NCBI GenBank assembly: GCA_050298535.1
Contig: JBNKUI010000089.1
Coordinates: forward strand, 1-64,000
Length of the DNA stretch: 64,000 nt
Reading direction: 5' to 3'
From: JABDMH01 sp050298535
GTDB lineage: Bacteria; Bacteroidota; Bacteroidia; Chitinophagales; Saprospiraceae
The notes under the pieces were generated by a model, which worked only from the letters and a program-made list of their open reading frames with translations, was not told the DNA's origin and ran no database searches. Both the position numbers and the translations under genes were made by a program. Shown in pieces: positions 44,363 through 54,050 of this stretch; the stretch's first letter is position 1, and every line of letters starts with the position of its first letter.

Positions 44363-44378
44363 ATGAAAACACCACATC

Positions 44379-45527
44379 ATGAAATTGCTAAGCACAACGA
44401 TCCTTTTCCTTTTTACTTTGAGCGTCCTCTCTGCACAGCCTGAGCTGACCCTTTGGATCACACCGGATGGATATCATCATACGCACGATCACGGGACGGA
44501 TGCGCAGTATTTCTGTGATTCGAGCTATTATATATTTTATCAGGCCCAGCCCGACAGTGTGTTTGTGACATTGAAGAATGAGGGCGATCAACCCTTAGAG
44601 ATATCGCAGGTTGCCACTCAATCTTACGCCGGAGCGCACTTCCATGTTTCCTTTCCTGAGACTATTACCCTGCAGACTGGCGAAATGCACACGCTCAAGG
44701 TCGAATATCACCTGCCACCCACCTATGTGAACGGAATCAATGGTCAGCTGGATATAACGAGTAACGACCCCACCAAGCCCAATTGCGATCTATATTTCGA
44801 TGTAGGGTGTCTGCCATTTTGGAACATTTACGGTGATGATAATCTTGGGATAGAAGGAAGTTGCCATTCACCTGTGTTCTTCATGGAATATTCGGATGAT
44901 GTCACCAATCCCAATTTCGTGTACGATGACTCCATGAATTTCTTTACCTATGAAGAAGCACTGGACACTTCCTATCCAATTATGCATATGTGGTACAAGG
45001 GTGTGAAGGTCCTTCGTCAGTTTGAAGTATTTGAAGAATTTGGGGCAGGACAAATTCCGGGTAATTTTGGCCCTACCTATAATCTCAGGGCGACGAACAC
45101 AGAAGTCGAGGTGGCCAATGATCTGACAGTAGACAAAGATATTGACGTGGGAGGAAATTTGGTGGTTGAGGGTCTAATGCAAGTGAATGCATTAACCACG
45201 CCCTCTGACCGACGATTGAAGAAGAACATCTCCAATCTGGACGGAGTACTGAATACCATGATGCTGCTGCGACCGACTACCTATGGTCTGAAAGATGCCC
45301 AATCCGATGACCGTCAGCAATTTGGTTTCATTGCACAGGAGCTGAAGGAAATTCTCCCGGATCTTGTTCATCAGGATGAAGAAGGCCAGATGTCCATTAA
45401 CTATGTCCAAATTATACCTCTGCTCACAGCAGCTTTGCAGGAGCAGCAAAAGACGATTGATGGACTGGAGGAGAGACTGAAAAGACTGGAAGATGGAAAA
45501 AACTCAAGCAGTCTGCTGGAACACTAG
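44379..45527 (+). CDS. Exported protein with S74 (endosialidase chaperone) autoprotease tail
   Basis: 382 aa. Signal peptide MKLLSTTILFLFTLSVLSAQ. Residues about 45-150 resemble a DUF1573/ASPM-type Ig fold (VFVTLKNEGDQPLEISQVAT, TITLQTGEMHTLKVEYHLPP). After a short beta repeat region (VEVANDLTVDKDIDVGGNLV) comes the S74 domain from S276 in TPSDRRLKKNI, with LRPTTYGLK, QFGFIAQELKEILPDLV and a C-terminal coiled coil (EQQKTIDGLEERLKRLE). Known for S74: it helps a trimeric stalk fold and then cleaves itself off at the conserved Ser. This suggests a trimeric fibre on the cell surface. Remnants of a second coiled coil (LEDRVARLEQLIDSR) occur in another frame at 45567-45645, so the original C-terminus may have been longer. 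Confidence 0.85.
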   Translation: MKLLSTTILFLFTLSVLSAQPELTLWITPDGYHHTHDHGTDAQYFCDSSYYIFYQAQPDSVFVTLKNEGDQPLEISQVATQSYAGAHFHVSFPETITLQTGEMHTLKVEYHLPPTYVNGINGQLDITSNDPTKPNCDLYFDVGCLPFWNIYGDDNLGIEGSCHSPVFFMEYSDDVTNPNFVYDDSMNFFTYEEALDTSYPIMHMWYKGVKVLRQFEVFEEFGAGQIPGNFGPTYNLRATNTEVEVANDLTVDKDIDVGGNLVVEGLMQVNALTTPSDRRLKKNISNLDGVLNTMMLLRPTTYGLKDAQSDDRQQFGFIAQELKEILPDLVHQDEEGQMSINYVQIIPLLTAALQEQQKTIDGLEERLKRLEDGKNSSSLLEH

Positions 45528-45691
45528 CTCTTCGATAGGATAGAGGAGCGAAGCAGGGTCGAATTTGGAAGATCGGGTGGCTCGACTGGAGCAATTAATA
45601 GACAGTCGTACTACGCAAACAACCAAGTCCATTTCCATAAATTAAAAGGATACTTAAGATCTAATGCTAAGAAATCAGAGATACTTGCCAC

Positions 45692-48106
45692 CTAACTCGA
45701 TGCAATTTCAATGATTTGGGACGATCGTATATCTCTGGACGAAGTACCTGCCTGAATTTCATAGGTTCCCGGTTCCAGCATCCACCTTCCACTTTCTTCT
45801 GCCCAATATCTTAATTCTGAAAGAGGAATTTCCAAATTAAGCATGGCTTCTTCTCCGATCTGTAGTTCCTTTGTTTTAATAAATGAGCGTAGTTCTCTTA
45901 TGGGTCTATCGATCGGTGAAGAGGGTTTCGCAGTATAGATCTGGACGACTTCTTTTCCCGGTACATTTCCGGTGTTTTTCAACGTTAGTCGTACACGAAG
46001 GGTATCCTGATCTAAGTCGACCATAAAATCATGATATTCAAATTGAGTATAGCTTAACCCATAGCCGAAAGGGTAGGAGACCTGCATATTCGATTTGTCA
46101 AAATGCCGGTAACCCACATAAATGCCCTCCTCGTACTTTGTGACGTCTTTATTTTTGATTTTTTCGACTTCCGGTTTTTCTTCTTTTGATCCCAGTAAGG
46201 CCATTATATTCATGGGTTCACCATCAAGTGGAAAATTAGCATTGGAAGCATGATCATTGAGGTGGAGAGGAAAAGTCATTGGCAATTTACCGCTGGGATT
46301 GACTTTGCCGCTCAGGATATCTGCGGCTGAGTTACCGCCCTCCTGGCCGCCCTGCCAGGCTAGCAGAATCGCATCGGGTAGATCTTTCCACGATGCGGTT
46401 TCGATGACGCCACCGATATTTAATACGACGATTACTTGTTTGCCTTCGGCATGAAACACATCGCAGGCTTCGCGGATCATCTTTTGTTCCTTTTCGTTTA
46501 ATAAGAAATCATCTTTTTCTACACGGTCACCCCCCTCACCACTATTTCGACCAATGGTAATGATCCCTAAATCAGAAGTCTCCACAATCGTCTGTAATTC
46601 CTCCCTTGTATAGCTCATATTGGGGGGGTGGTAAGGGTTAAACATGGCGGCCATGCCTTCGGGTTTCTCAAAAGCCTCTTCGTGGTTTGACTTGTGTCGC
46701 TCGTATACTTTTTTAGCGCTTTCGTTGATGACAAAACCGGCATTTTTCAAACCCTCATCCAGAGAAACAGTATAGGCTTCGTTGACATCACCAGACCCCG
46801 TTCCACCGGCAATAAAGTCAAACGAGTATACACCCAGCAAAGCAATATTTCTGGCATTTTTAACCGGAAGAGTTTGCTCATTTTTCAGTAGGATCATACC
46901 CTCCGCTGCGGATTGACGAGTGATTTTCGCATGTGCATCAAGGTCCGGATCATTGCCGTATATATAATGCTCCATCTTTTTGGATCCGATTATCAATTTT
47001 AAAATCCGCCCGGCAGAAATATTGATCTGATCTTCCGTCAGATCACCGCGCTCCGCAGCTTTTTCCAGGACCCTCCATTGCTTTTTGGTACCAGGTTCCA
47101 GCAGGTCATTGCCGGCAGCGATCATGCTCGGAGCATCATTGCCACCAAACCAATCAGACATGACCAATCCTTCAAAATGCCAATCGGCCCGGAGGATATC
47201 GGCGAGCAGCTTTTTGCTTTCGGCGGTGTAGGTACCATTCACCTTGTTGTATGAAGACATGATCGTCCAGGGCTGTGATTTTTCCACAATTATTTCAAAT
47301 CCCTTCAGGTAAATTTCTCGCAGAGCCCGATCTGAAATGATTGCATCATTGAAGTTTCGGCTGGTTTCTTGATTGTTGGCTACAAAGTGCTTGACAGAGG
47401 AACCGACTCCTTGCGATTCAATTCCATTGACCATGGCGGCCCCGATAAAACCAGTAAGTAGAGGATCCTCGGAATAATATTCAAAGTTGCGACCGCATAG
47501 CGGATGCCGGTGAATATTGGCTCCCGGACCCAGTATGACATCAATGCCATATTCCCGAGCTTCGGAACCCATGGCGCGTCCTACCTGGTACACCAGGTCA
47601 GTATTCCAGGTGGAGGATAGCAAGGTTCCAATCGGAAAAGCAGTACAGTAATACGTGCGGTCTTCACCTCTGCGCCGGGGTTCAATCCGCAAACCGGCTG
47701 GTCCATCCGATAAATAGAGAGTGGGAATACCCAGTCGTGGGGTCGGCACAATGGTTCCCACAGCCCCTGCCACAGCAGAGCTGCCTCTACCCATCGCAGA
47801 CGCCAGGCCGGAGCCTTTCAAAAGATGGATTTTCTCCTCCAGAGTCATTTGAGACAATAAATCTGCTACTCGTTCATCCTTGCTATTCCTCGCGTCTTCG
47901 TAGATGTCGAGTTTGTTATTTCCGCTACGGTCCAAAAAAGTATAGCCGTCAATCGTGATCTCCTGGATATTCCTTTTTTCTGGATATGCCTTTTCAAAGC
48001 TTAGGAAGGTGCTGTTTACATACCACCAACCTGCAAGCCCTATGATGACTACCAATAGGATTATGCCTCCGATGACCTTCAAGGTTATTTTTGCGGCTCT
48101 ATGCAT
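45692..48106 (-). CDS. Glycoside hydrolase family 3 beta-glucosidase
   Basis: About 804 aa from Met at 48106 (an upstream Met at 48133 is possible). An N-terminal helix (VIGGIILLVVIIGLAGWWYV) is a signal anchor or uncleaved signal. The GH3 N-domain includes LGPGANIHRHPLCGRNFEYY, VKHFVANNQETSRN and the nucleophile Asp in GLVMSDWFGG (D318). The GH3 C-domain starts at GMILLKNEQTLPVKNARNIA and includes NSGEGGDRVEKDDF. A C-terminal Fn3-like module ends it (RSFIKTKELQIGEEAMLNLE). It should cleave terminal beta-linked glucose or xylose from oligosaccharides in the periplasm. The substrate cannot be fixed from sequence alone. It is divergently oriented from the SDR gene. Confidence 0.92.
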   Translation of the reverse strand: MHRAAKITLKVIGGIILLVVIIGLAGWWYVNSTFLSFEKAYPEKRNIQEITIDGYTFLDRSGNNKLDIYEDARNSKDERVADLLSQMTLEEKIHLLKGSGLASAMGRGSSAVAGAVGTIVPTPRLGIPTLYLSDGPAGLRIEPRRRGEDRTYYCTAFPIGTLLSSTWNTDLVYQVGRAMGSEAREYGIDVILGPGANIHRHPLCGRNFEYYSEDPLLTGFIGAAMVNGIESQGVGSSVKHFVANNQETSRNFNDAIISDRALREIYLKGFEIIVEKSQPWTIMSSYNKVNGTYTAESKKLLADILRADWHFEGLVMSDWFGGNDAPSMIAAGNDLLEPGTKKQWRVLEKAAERGDLTEDQINISAGRILKLIIGSKKMEHYIYGNDPDLDAHAKITRQSAAEGMILLKNEQTLPVKNARNIALLGVYSFDFIAGGTGSGDVNEAYTVSLDEGLKNAGFVINESAKKVYERHKSNHEEAFEKPEGMAAMFNPYHPPNMSYTREELQTIVETSDLGIITIGRNSGEGGDRVEKDDFLLNEKEQKMIREACDVFHAEGKQVIVVLNIGGVIETASWKDLPDAILLAWQGGQEGGNSAADILSGKVNPSGKLPMTFPLHLNDHASNANFPLDGEPMNIMALLGSKEEKPEVEKIKNKDVTKYEEGIYVGYRHFDKSNMQVSYPFGYGLSYTQFEYHDFMVDLDQDTLRVRLTLKNTGNVPGKEVVQIYTAKPSSPIDRPIRELRSFIKTKELQIGEEAMLNLEIPLSELRYWAEESGRWMLEPGTYEIQAGTSSRDIRSSQIIEIASS

Positions 48107-48133
48107 GCTCTTTGTTTTACTACCGATGTACAA

Positions 48134-48559
48134 TCAAGGGGGTATTGGGTTGTCGTACCGACTGTATTCATAGTACGGGGTCCTGAAGACAGAAATAGAA
48201 TGGGGTTGTTTTAACGAACGAGTATGGAAGTGGTTTGAATGTTTAACTAAGTTACAGAAAAATACATTCGGATGAATTTTTAGCACATATCGGTTCCGGA
48301 AGAGTAGAAAGGTGGTAGAGCGTGTAGAGCCAATGAAAAATGGACTCCCACCTTATGGTTGGACTATGGCTGAAACTTGCTGGAGAGTCCAACCGGTTCA
48401 TTTCAGGTGAATGGCAGAAAAAACCTATTAAATCGCGGAAAACGATTACGGCAAAAATGGATGTATATGTTGTTTCTATTGGAGATTAAATCAGTTTTTC
48501 CTGGCACTTTCAACCGTAGAAGCTTATACTTAGCATGAAATGTCCAAATACGTGAGAAT
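48134..48559. other. Divergent promoter region between GH3 and SDR genes
   Basis: No gene seen. It should hold promoters for both flanking genes; no TAnnTTTG match was found. Confidence 0.5.
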
Positions 48560-49318
48560 ATGCGTCTTAAAAATAAAGTGTCTTTCATCACCGGTGGTGG
48601 ATCGGGTATCGGAAAAAGTACAGCAGAATTGTTTGCAAAGGAAGGGTCGGCCGTAGCCATCCTGGACCGTAATGGTGATAAAGCCCGGTCTGTGGCTGAT
48701 CTTATTAACGCAGAGGGTGGAAGTGCAATCGCGTTGGAGGCCGATGTGACATCTGAAACGGAGATCATTCAGGCGGTTAAAACAACACTTGAAAATTTGG
48801 GACCCATTGATATCCTGGTAAATCATGCCGGTGTGATTCCCGATGGTGACAATTCCATACTAGATGTGGACGAGATAACCATCGATCAGGGGCTGGCTAT
48901 TAATGTAAAAGGTATGATGCTGGTCGGTAAACAGGTAGGCAGGGCAATGCGTGATGCCGGAAGGGGAGGTGCTATTGTGAATACAGCCTCTGATCTATCA
49001 CAAATTGCGCTGGCAGGGTTGGTAACTTATGTGACGAGTAAAACCGCCATCCCCGGTTTAACCAGGGCTATGGCAACGGATCTTGCCGAGTTTAATATTC
49101 GCGTAAATGCAGTTGCCCCAGGCTTTACATATACCGAAATGACCGCAGGCCTTGCTGATAATCCAGAAATATTGGAGCCTATGCGAGAAACCTATTTATT
49201 AAAACAGTTGGGACAACCCCTTGATGTTGCCAACTGCATTCTCTTTCTTGCTTCGGATGAATCTGCTTTTTGTACGGGCTCCGTACTGACTGTTGATGGT
49301 GGGCATGTGGTTCGATGA
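48560..49318 (+). CDS. Short-chain dehydrogenase/reductase
   Basis: 252 aa classical SDR. Cofactor motif TGGGSGIG at 11-18, NHAG at 88-91 (usually NNAG), catalytic S144, Y157 and K161 (YVTSK), and D36 at the end of beta-2 favouring NAD over NADP. The ending VDGGHVV is that of FabG-like enzymes. It oxidises or reduces an alcohol/carbonyl of unknown identity. It is monocistronic and opposite in direction to both neighbours. Confidence 0.9.
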   Translation: MRLKNKVSFITGGGSGIGKSTAELFAKEGSAVAILDRNGDKARSVADLINAEGGSAIALEADVTSETEIIQAVKTTLENLGPIDILVNHAGVIPDGDNSILDVDEITIDQGLAINVKGMMLVGKQVGRAMRDAGRGGAIVNTASDLSQIALAGLVTYVTSKTAIPGLTRAMATDLAEFNIRVNAVAPGFTYTEMTAGLADNPEILEPMRETYLLKQLGQPLDVANCILFLASDESAFCTGSVLTVDGGHVVR

Positions 49319-49506
49319 CTCGATCGCTATTCTGGATAAATCGCTTACCCATTGACATTAGCTAATTTGAAATACATGAGTATTAGACCTACCTGACCGA
49401 CAGAGAGGAGTTTCCATCAAAGGTGTGGGTCAAAAATCCCGGGAAAGTATTCATCCATTTTAATTTCCTTGTCCAGCGTGAGCAGAGATTTTGATTGGCT
49501 TCAGGA

Positions 49507-50412
49507 CTAATGGAATTGTACTAGTCCGTGGTCAGTACCTGCCCATACTGAACCATTTTCATCATCTTCCAGTTGATATATTTCGCCGGCTAAGCCAAGG
49601 GTCGGGTCCTGGTACTCTATTGTCTTTCCGTCTGTAGAAATTCGAAGAATATCCGTACCATCTGCAATACACCAAATAAATCCCTTTTTTCCTTTAAACA
49701 TGGGAAGCACCGTTTTTCCTTCTTCAAAAACCTGCCAGTTCGTACCATCAAATTTGATGATCCCATCGTTGGTTCCCACCCACATATTATGCAAATCGTC
49801 CTTGAATATTTTACGACAATTCATGTCGGGATATAGATATTTCCAATTCGTTCCATCGAAAATATTCAAACCGCCCTTTCTTGTCGCAAACCAGAAATTA
49901 CCGTCCTTATCTTGGTCGATATCGTGTACGACATTGTTTAGAAGTCCATTTTCGGTGGTAAATGGGCTCCAACCATTCCCATCGTAAATGGAAACTCCTC
50001 CGGTAGTTGCAATCCAAATATTTTGGTCTTGATCTTCGTGGAAAGAGAATACCACACGACCGCCTATACCCATATCCTCCACTATCGAGTACGTTGTATA
50101 GGTATCATCTTCAAGGACATGACATTCGTTTAATCCACCAAACCAGAAATTGCCTTTTGAATCTTTGAAGATGGTAGAAACACCATGCACGACTGGATTA
50201 ACACTCCTGGAATCTCTATGCCATAGTGTATTCAACCTTTTAGTATATCCACTGCCCGTTCCAATCCATTTTGAACCATCAGAATCGCTAAATATTGCCC
50301 GCACTTCATTACTGGGAAGTCCTTCTGCTATTGTATATACCGTTGTGATTTTTAAGTTTGAGGTATAAGGCACAGCTAATAGAGCAACAAATGGAATTAA
50401 AATGAATTTCAT
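49507..50412 (-). CDS. Exported two-component-regulator-propeller (Reg_prop) protein
   Basis: 301 aa. Signal peptide MKFILIPFVALLAVPYTS. The body is a set of about seven beta-propeller blades with repeats such as DSDGSKWIGTGSGYTKRL, DSKGNFWFGGLNECHVLED, DQNIWIATTGGVSIYDGNGW and GNFWFATRKGGLNIFDGTNW. These blades normally form the sensory part of hybrid two-component systems for glycans. Here there is no kinase or transmembrane part, so it is a stand-alone periplasmic propeller, possibly a ligand-binding or damaged sensor. No partner kinase is adjacent. Confidence 0.8.
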   Translation of the reverse strand: MKFILIPFVALLAVPYTSNLKITTVYTIAEGLPSNEVRAIFSDSDGSKWIGTGSGYTKRLNTLWHRDSRSVNPVVHGVSTIFKDSKGNFWFGGLNECHVLEDDTYTTYSIVEDMGIGGRVVFSFHEDQDQNIWIATTGGVSIYDGNGWSPFTTENGLLNNVVHDIDQDKDGNFWFATRKGGLNIFDGTNWKYLYPDMNCRKIFKDDLHNMWVGTNDGIIKFDGTNWQVFEEGKTVLPMFKGKKGFIWCIADGTDILRISTDGKTIEYQDPTLGLAGEIYQLEDDENGSVWAGTDHGLVQFH

Positions 50413-50503
50413 AAGCTTCTAATTTGTGTTATTTGGATGCGATCACGAGACCAAATATTTTTTGAAAAAAAAGATACTAAAGCTAGCATTTTATGTATGG
50501 TTT

Positions 50504-51253
50504 TTAGTCCATAGCAAGAGATTGATTAGATAATTCATTCCTCAATTCTTTCAGAATCTCCTGAATTTGTGGCATAAGTGTTTCTTCAAACATTAAATTT
50601 AGCAAGGCATCTACTCCAATCTGTACGTTGATGTGATAAGTAGTCAGGGGATCTTTCTTGAAATTTTCAATATCATAGGCGAATTTCTGAATTTCATCCT
50701 TACTAATCTGTGGCCAATTCCTCCTCAGATAAGTGTCTATTTCGGGTTCAAAGTATTTTGCAACATGAGAATTATACGATTCTTTCTTTCTCTGGTTCTC
50801 TTGGTACAAGAATATTTGCATACGATTTAGTTCATTTCTGTAACTTTTGATAAGAAATTTGAGTCGTTCTCCCGAGAGTACGTTTGATTTTCCTGAAGAG
50901 GTAATTTCATCGAACGTAGGTGTGTTACTATCAAATTGTAGAACTCTGCCGTTAAAGAATATATCAGTTAATAAGGTATCAAGACTTTCTGACTTTGATC
51001 CCAGTAATCCTCTCAACTCTTTACCCCGATTGGCTTTGATGTCAGTAAGCCGGATATACCGCTGGAGTCGTATACTGTCACCAGTGAATTCGTCTCTTAA
51101 TTGCCGCAGATAATATTTTTCTTCCTGATTCTTTTTTTGTTGTTCATTCCAATTATTCAGGGCAAAAGCACCAAGTATACCAATAACAATAACAATGATT
51201 TCTAAGATATAATCGGCCCATTTTTGTTTTATAGTATCCAGGATCTTTTTCAT
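50504..51253 (-). CDS. DUF6090-type membrane protein, diverged member
   Basis: 249 aa. A short basic N-terminus, one transmembrane helix (ILEIIVIVIGILGAFALNNW) and the family signature NWNEQQKK, then a largely helical soluble domain. It is similar in design to the three genes at 56670, 58564 and 59712 but lacks their MIKFFRKIRQKLL start. Function is unknown. A short signal-peptide remnant lies just upstream. Confidence 0.75.
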   Translation of the reverse strand: MKKILDTIKQKWADYILEIIVIVIGILGAFALNNWNEQQKKNQEEKYYLRQLRDEFTGDSIRLQRYIRLTDIKANRGKELRGLLGSKSESLDTLLTDIFFNGRVLQFDSNTPTFDEITSSGKSNVLSGERLKFLIKSYRNELNRMQIFLYQENQRKKESYNSHVAKYFEPEIDTYLRRNWPQISKDEIQKFAYDIENFKKDPLTTYHINVQIGVDALLNLMFEETLMPQIQEILKELRNELSNQSLAMD

Positions 51254-51321
51254 ATTTCAATTTTTCAAAGCCATGATGATCAGTGATCGCTAGGTACATG
51301 ATGGCAGGCATGTCCTACCTT

Positions 51322-51423
51322 CTAATTTGCCTTTGATATCGATATCTCCTTCCACTCAATTTGTTGCGAGGCCAACCGGTTGGCCAGAACGCTGAGGAGT
51401 AGAAGTATTAATAGTTTTTGCAT
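51322..51423 (-). pseudogene. Signal-peptide stump of a lost exported protein
   Basis: The minus strand encodes MQKLLILLLLSVLANRLASQ followed by QIEWKEISISKAN and a stop: a perfect signal peptide with only 13 mature residues. Short coding-like pieces follow (KVGHACHH), again broken by stops. This looks like the 5' end of a degraded gene, though a tiny secreted peptide cannot be excluded. Confidence 0.4.
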
Positions 51424-51624
51424 GTGTATTGTCATCAGTGTATGATCTCGAAGTCTTCATAAATTACCAAATTCTTATGACTTGACTTCCAGACAGTATA
51501 TATGGAACTTGATGATCTGACTTGTTCTGGACAGCATCATAGCTAGGGGTAGATGGCCCGTTTCCTCATCAGTCCTCCTCTTCTAAGATCAGATAGAGGC
51601 AAGCTTGCCTGAAAGTGAATTTCA
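51424..51624. other. Intergenic stretch
   Basis: Together with the stump at 51322-51423 this separates two minus-strand genes by about 370 bp. I see nothing else in it. Confidence 0.5.
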
Positions 51625-53298
51625 TCAGTTTGATTTCAAGCGCACCATGAATTGATGGATACCTGGCTCCAATGCGATGGGAATTCCCTCGATCAGCTGA
51701 GGGCCCGTAAAGGTCTTTTCAACTTTCTCATACACATTGAGTAATGTATACTGTACACTGCTCTCGGCCGTAAACCATTCGGGAAACTGATTAATCCGGG
51801 GCCAGTCCAGCGGCATGTTCATATAGGTCCTATGTCTGGGAGCATCAAACTGCAACGTACCTTTCCAATCCTCATCCAGCTTGACACTGACATATAACTT
51901 ATCATTTTCTGAGACGGCACCTATTTCAAGGTCAGATCGCCAGGGGAAGGCTGTGATGCCCTGTGATTTCCAAAGGCAGTACATGATTGTCGTTCGGGCA
52001 AAATTGCCATCCCCATGCCACCCTTCAATAATACCGGAGCCCTGCCATTGGGAGGTGTTATGTCGATGACTTGAATCCTGCATAGACCACATCACCTGGA
52101 TTTCACTATCAATCCAGTCAGCAGTAGATTCTACGGGTTCCCGGGCATACAGGTTTAGTGCGCCTTCAATGGCATCCGCATAGCCATCTGCAGATCCCCT
52201 TTCCCAATCAAAATTTCGATATCGATCATTTAATGCACTCAATCCTTTTAAGGTGGCAGTCCGGTAAGCTTCCACCGAATCAATTTGATATACGGCATAA
52301 AATCCATTCAGGACATATCCAAAATTATCGGCAACTCCTTCGACTGTGATCGCCCCGGTTTGTGGATTGACTGCATTATAAAATAATCCGTCCTGATTTC
52401 TACCAACTTCCAGCACGCGATCAAGCATTGTATGGAGGTAGGGCATATATTCTTTCTTCTTAGTGGTGTCAGTAAAAGACAGGGTCACATAGAGCTCACA
52501 GAGTCCGGCAACAATCTCACATCCATGGTCACGTAAGCGAAGATTGGTAAAATCACGACTGGGATGATGAGCGCCTAGTAAATAGTAGTCACCCAATCGT
52601 ATGGCCCAATCCAGGTATTTTTTTTCGCCCGTCATCCAATATATACGTGCTAGCACCTGGAGCATCTCGCCGTTCACCTCCACATTTGTCGAGACTATAT
52701 TTCCATGTGCTGTCTCTACGAGTGCATGCTTCCACATATCGTCCAGTATACCGATCATTCGTTCAGACCAGGGACTTGCACCCAACCATTCGGTGAGCGG
52801 CAATAACCCATCTTTGATGTATTCCGAAGCACCGAACAGGATACTTTCCATATCAACCGCTGTTTGGTCAAAATCCTTCTTCGCAAAAGAATACGTGTCC
52901 GGGAGCCTGTCCACTCGAGAAGTCAGTTGAGTTTCGCGTTCTAACATTTCCAACATACGACCTTCAAGCAAGTCCTGATCTGTAAGTGCTGCGGTCAGGA
53001 CCATGAATGGATAATTATCTGCGGCCGCGTCTTTAGCATTCCAGATGTCTTTGTCCTCGTATAAGTTTCTGGGGATGAGACCAGTATTCGGATCAGCGAA
53101 TGCCAGCCAGTCTGTGACAAATTGTCGACATCGTTCTAATCCTTGATTGAACAGGGCTCCATTATCTTGTGCTTGTTTAAGCGCCTGATTTTCTGCTTCG
53201 GTTAGAATAAGTGGATCGCCAGACTGCCGATCACACGATAAGAGTATGAGCATCCAGAGTACCAGTAGGCTGGATCTAAAGAGATGACGAGTGTACAT
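51625..53298 (-). CDS. Lipoprotein with alpha/alpha-barrel glycosidase-like fold
   Basis: 557 aa. Lipoprotein signal with lipobox LILLSC (Cys22) followed by DRQSG. The long helical body has conserved-looking acidic and aromatic patches (ADPNTGLIPRN, AKDAAADNYPFMVL, NVEVNGEMLQVLARIYWMTG, GSADGYADAIEGALNLY), consistent with an (alpha/alpha)6 barrel as in unsaturated glucuronyl or related hydrolases. The C-terminal 110 residues are beta-rich (KLYVSVKLDEDWKGTLQFD). I cannot assign a GH family. A GH3 enzyme and a Reg_prop protein lie within 8 kb, so a role in carbohydrate breakdown is plausible. It would be anchored in a membrane by the lipid. Confidence 0.7.
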   Translation of the reverse strand: MYTRHLFRSSLLVLWMLILLSCDRQSGDPLILTEAENQALKQAQDNGALFNQGLERCRQFVTDWLAFADPNTGLIPRNLYEDKDIWNAKDAAADNYPFMVLTAALTDQDLLEGRMLEMLERETQLTSRVDRLPDTYSFAKKDFDQTAVDMESILFGASEYIKDGLLPLTEWLGASPWSERMIGILDDMWKHALVETAHGNIVSTNVEVNGEMLQVLARIYWMTGEKKYLDWAIRLGDYYLLGAHHPSRDFTNLRLRDHGCEIVAGLCELYVTLSFTDTTKKKEYMPYLHTMLDRVLEVGRNQDGLFYNAVNPQTGAITVEGVADNFGYVLNGFYAVYQIDSVEAYRTATLKGLSALNDRYRNFDWERGSADGYADAIEGALNLYAREPVESTADWIDSEIQVMWSMQDSSHRHNTSQWQGSGIIEGWHGDGNFARTTIMYCLWKSQGITAFPWRSDLEIGAVSENDKLYVSVKLDEDWKGTLQFDAPRHRTYMNMPLDWPRINQFPEWFTAESSVQYTLLNVYEKVEKTFTGPQLIEGIPIALEPGIHQFMVRLKSN

Positions 53299-53474
53299 GA
53301 CCGTATTTAAAGATGTTACCCAGAAGTCGCGAGACTTCCCAAGTTTATATAAAAAAAGTAAACTCCGGCTAGAAAGCCAGCATTTAAGCTATCTGACAGC
53401 CCAAATAAATGTGGTGTCGATGACTTTGGAAAACCACAAGAGAATGCAGGACAGTTTCTTACTTGCTATACAAG

Positions 53475-54011
53475 TTATTGTGAACGCTCCAGGGATTGAT
53501 CGCCCAAGCCATCCCTTATCCAACCCACACCCTCTTGTTGTGTATTTCTGATGCGATCCTGCAATTGAGCGATGTGATGCTGCAGATGCTTAAGATTGAC
53601 AAACTGATGTTCAAGTTTATTGACACGGTACCAATGGAATCCAGAATCATTGGCATTGAGATCAAGCGCATCGACAAGGGTGTCAACCTGATTGAGCAGC
53701 TCTTTGCAATATTGTATTAATTCTGCCTGGGTATATGGCTGTTTGCCGTCACTCTTACCCAGGGTCTGGTGGTCCTTACGATGTTGTGACCAGTTCTTAC
53801 GGTCCTCCAGTCGCTGGTATAGATATAAATTGGTGAAAAATAAACAGTGATAGACCATTTGCCAGGTGCGATTGGGATATTCCTCCGATGTCCATAGATC
53901 ATCTTCGCAAATGCCAATTGCATTGATCAACATGGATAATGACGCTTTGTATTGGCTCTTTAATGCATCTTTTATCATGGCTGTGCCATGTGGTGATAGC
54001 CCTTTTTCCAT
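53475..54011 (-). CDS. DinB-family metal-binding protein
   Basis: 178 aa, cytoplasmic. A DinB four-helix bundle is indicated by TWQMVYHCLFFTNLYLYQRL (H55) and KHLQHHIAQL (H142, H146), the three histidines that bind a divalent metal in the family. Family members include thiol-dependent transferases, but the reaction of this one is unknown. It starts 39 bp downstream of the methyltransferase gene stop and may be cotranscribed with it. Confidence 0.8.
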   Translation of the reverse strand: MEKGLSPHGTAMIKDALKSQYKASLSMLINAIGICEDDLWTSEEYPNRTWQMVYHCLFFTNLYLYQRLEDRKNWSQHRKDHQTLGKSDGKQPYTQAELIQYCKELLNQVDTLVDALDLNANDSGFHWYRVNKLEHQFVNLKHLQHHIAQLQDRIRNTQQEGVGWIRDGLGDQSLERSQ

Positions 54012-54050
54012 CCTCTCTTGATTAAGTAATCAAGATAAGAAGAAGAATTA

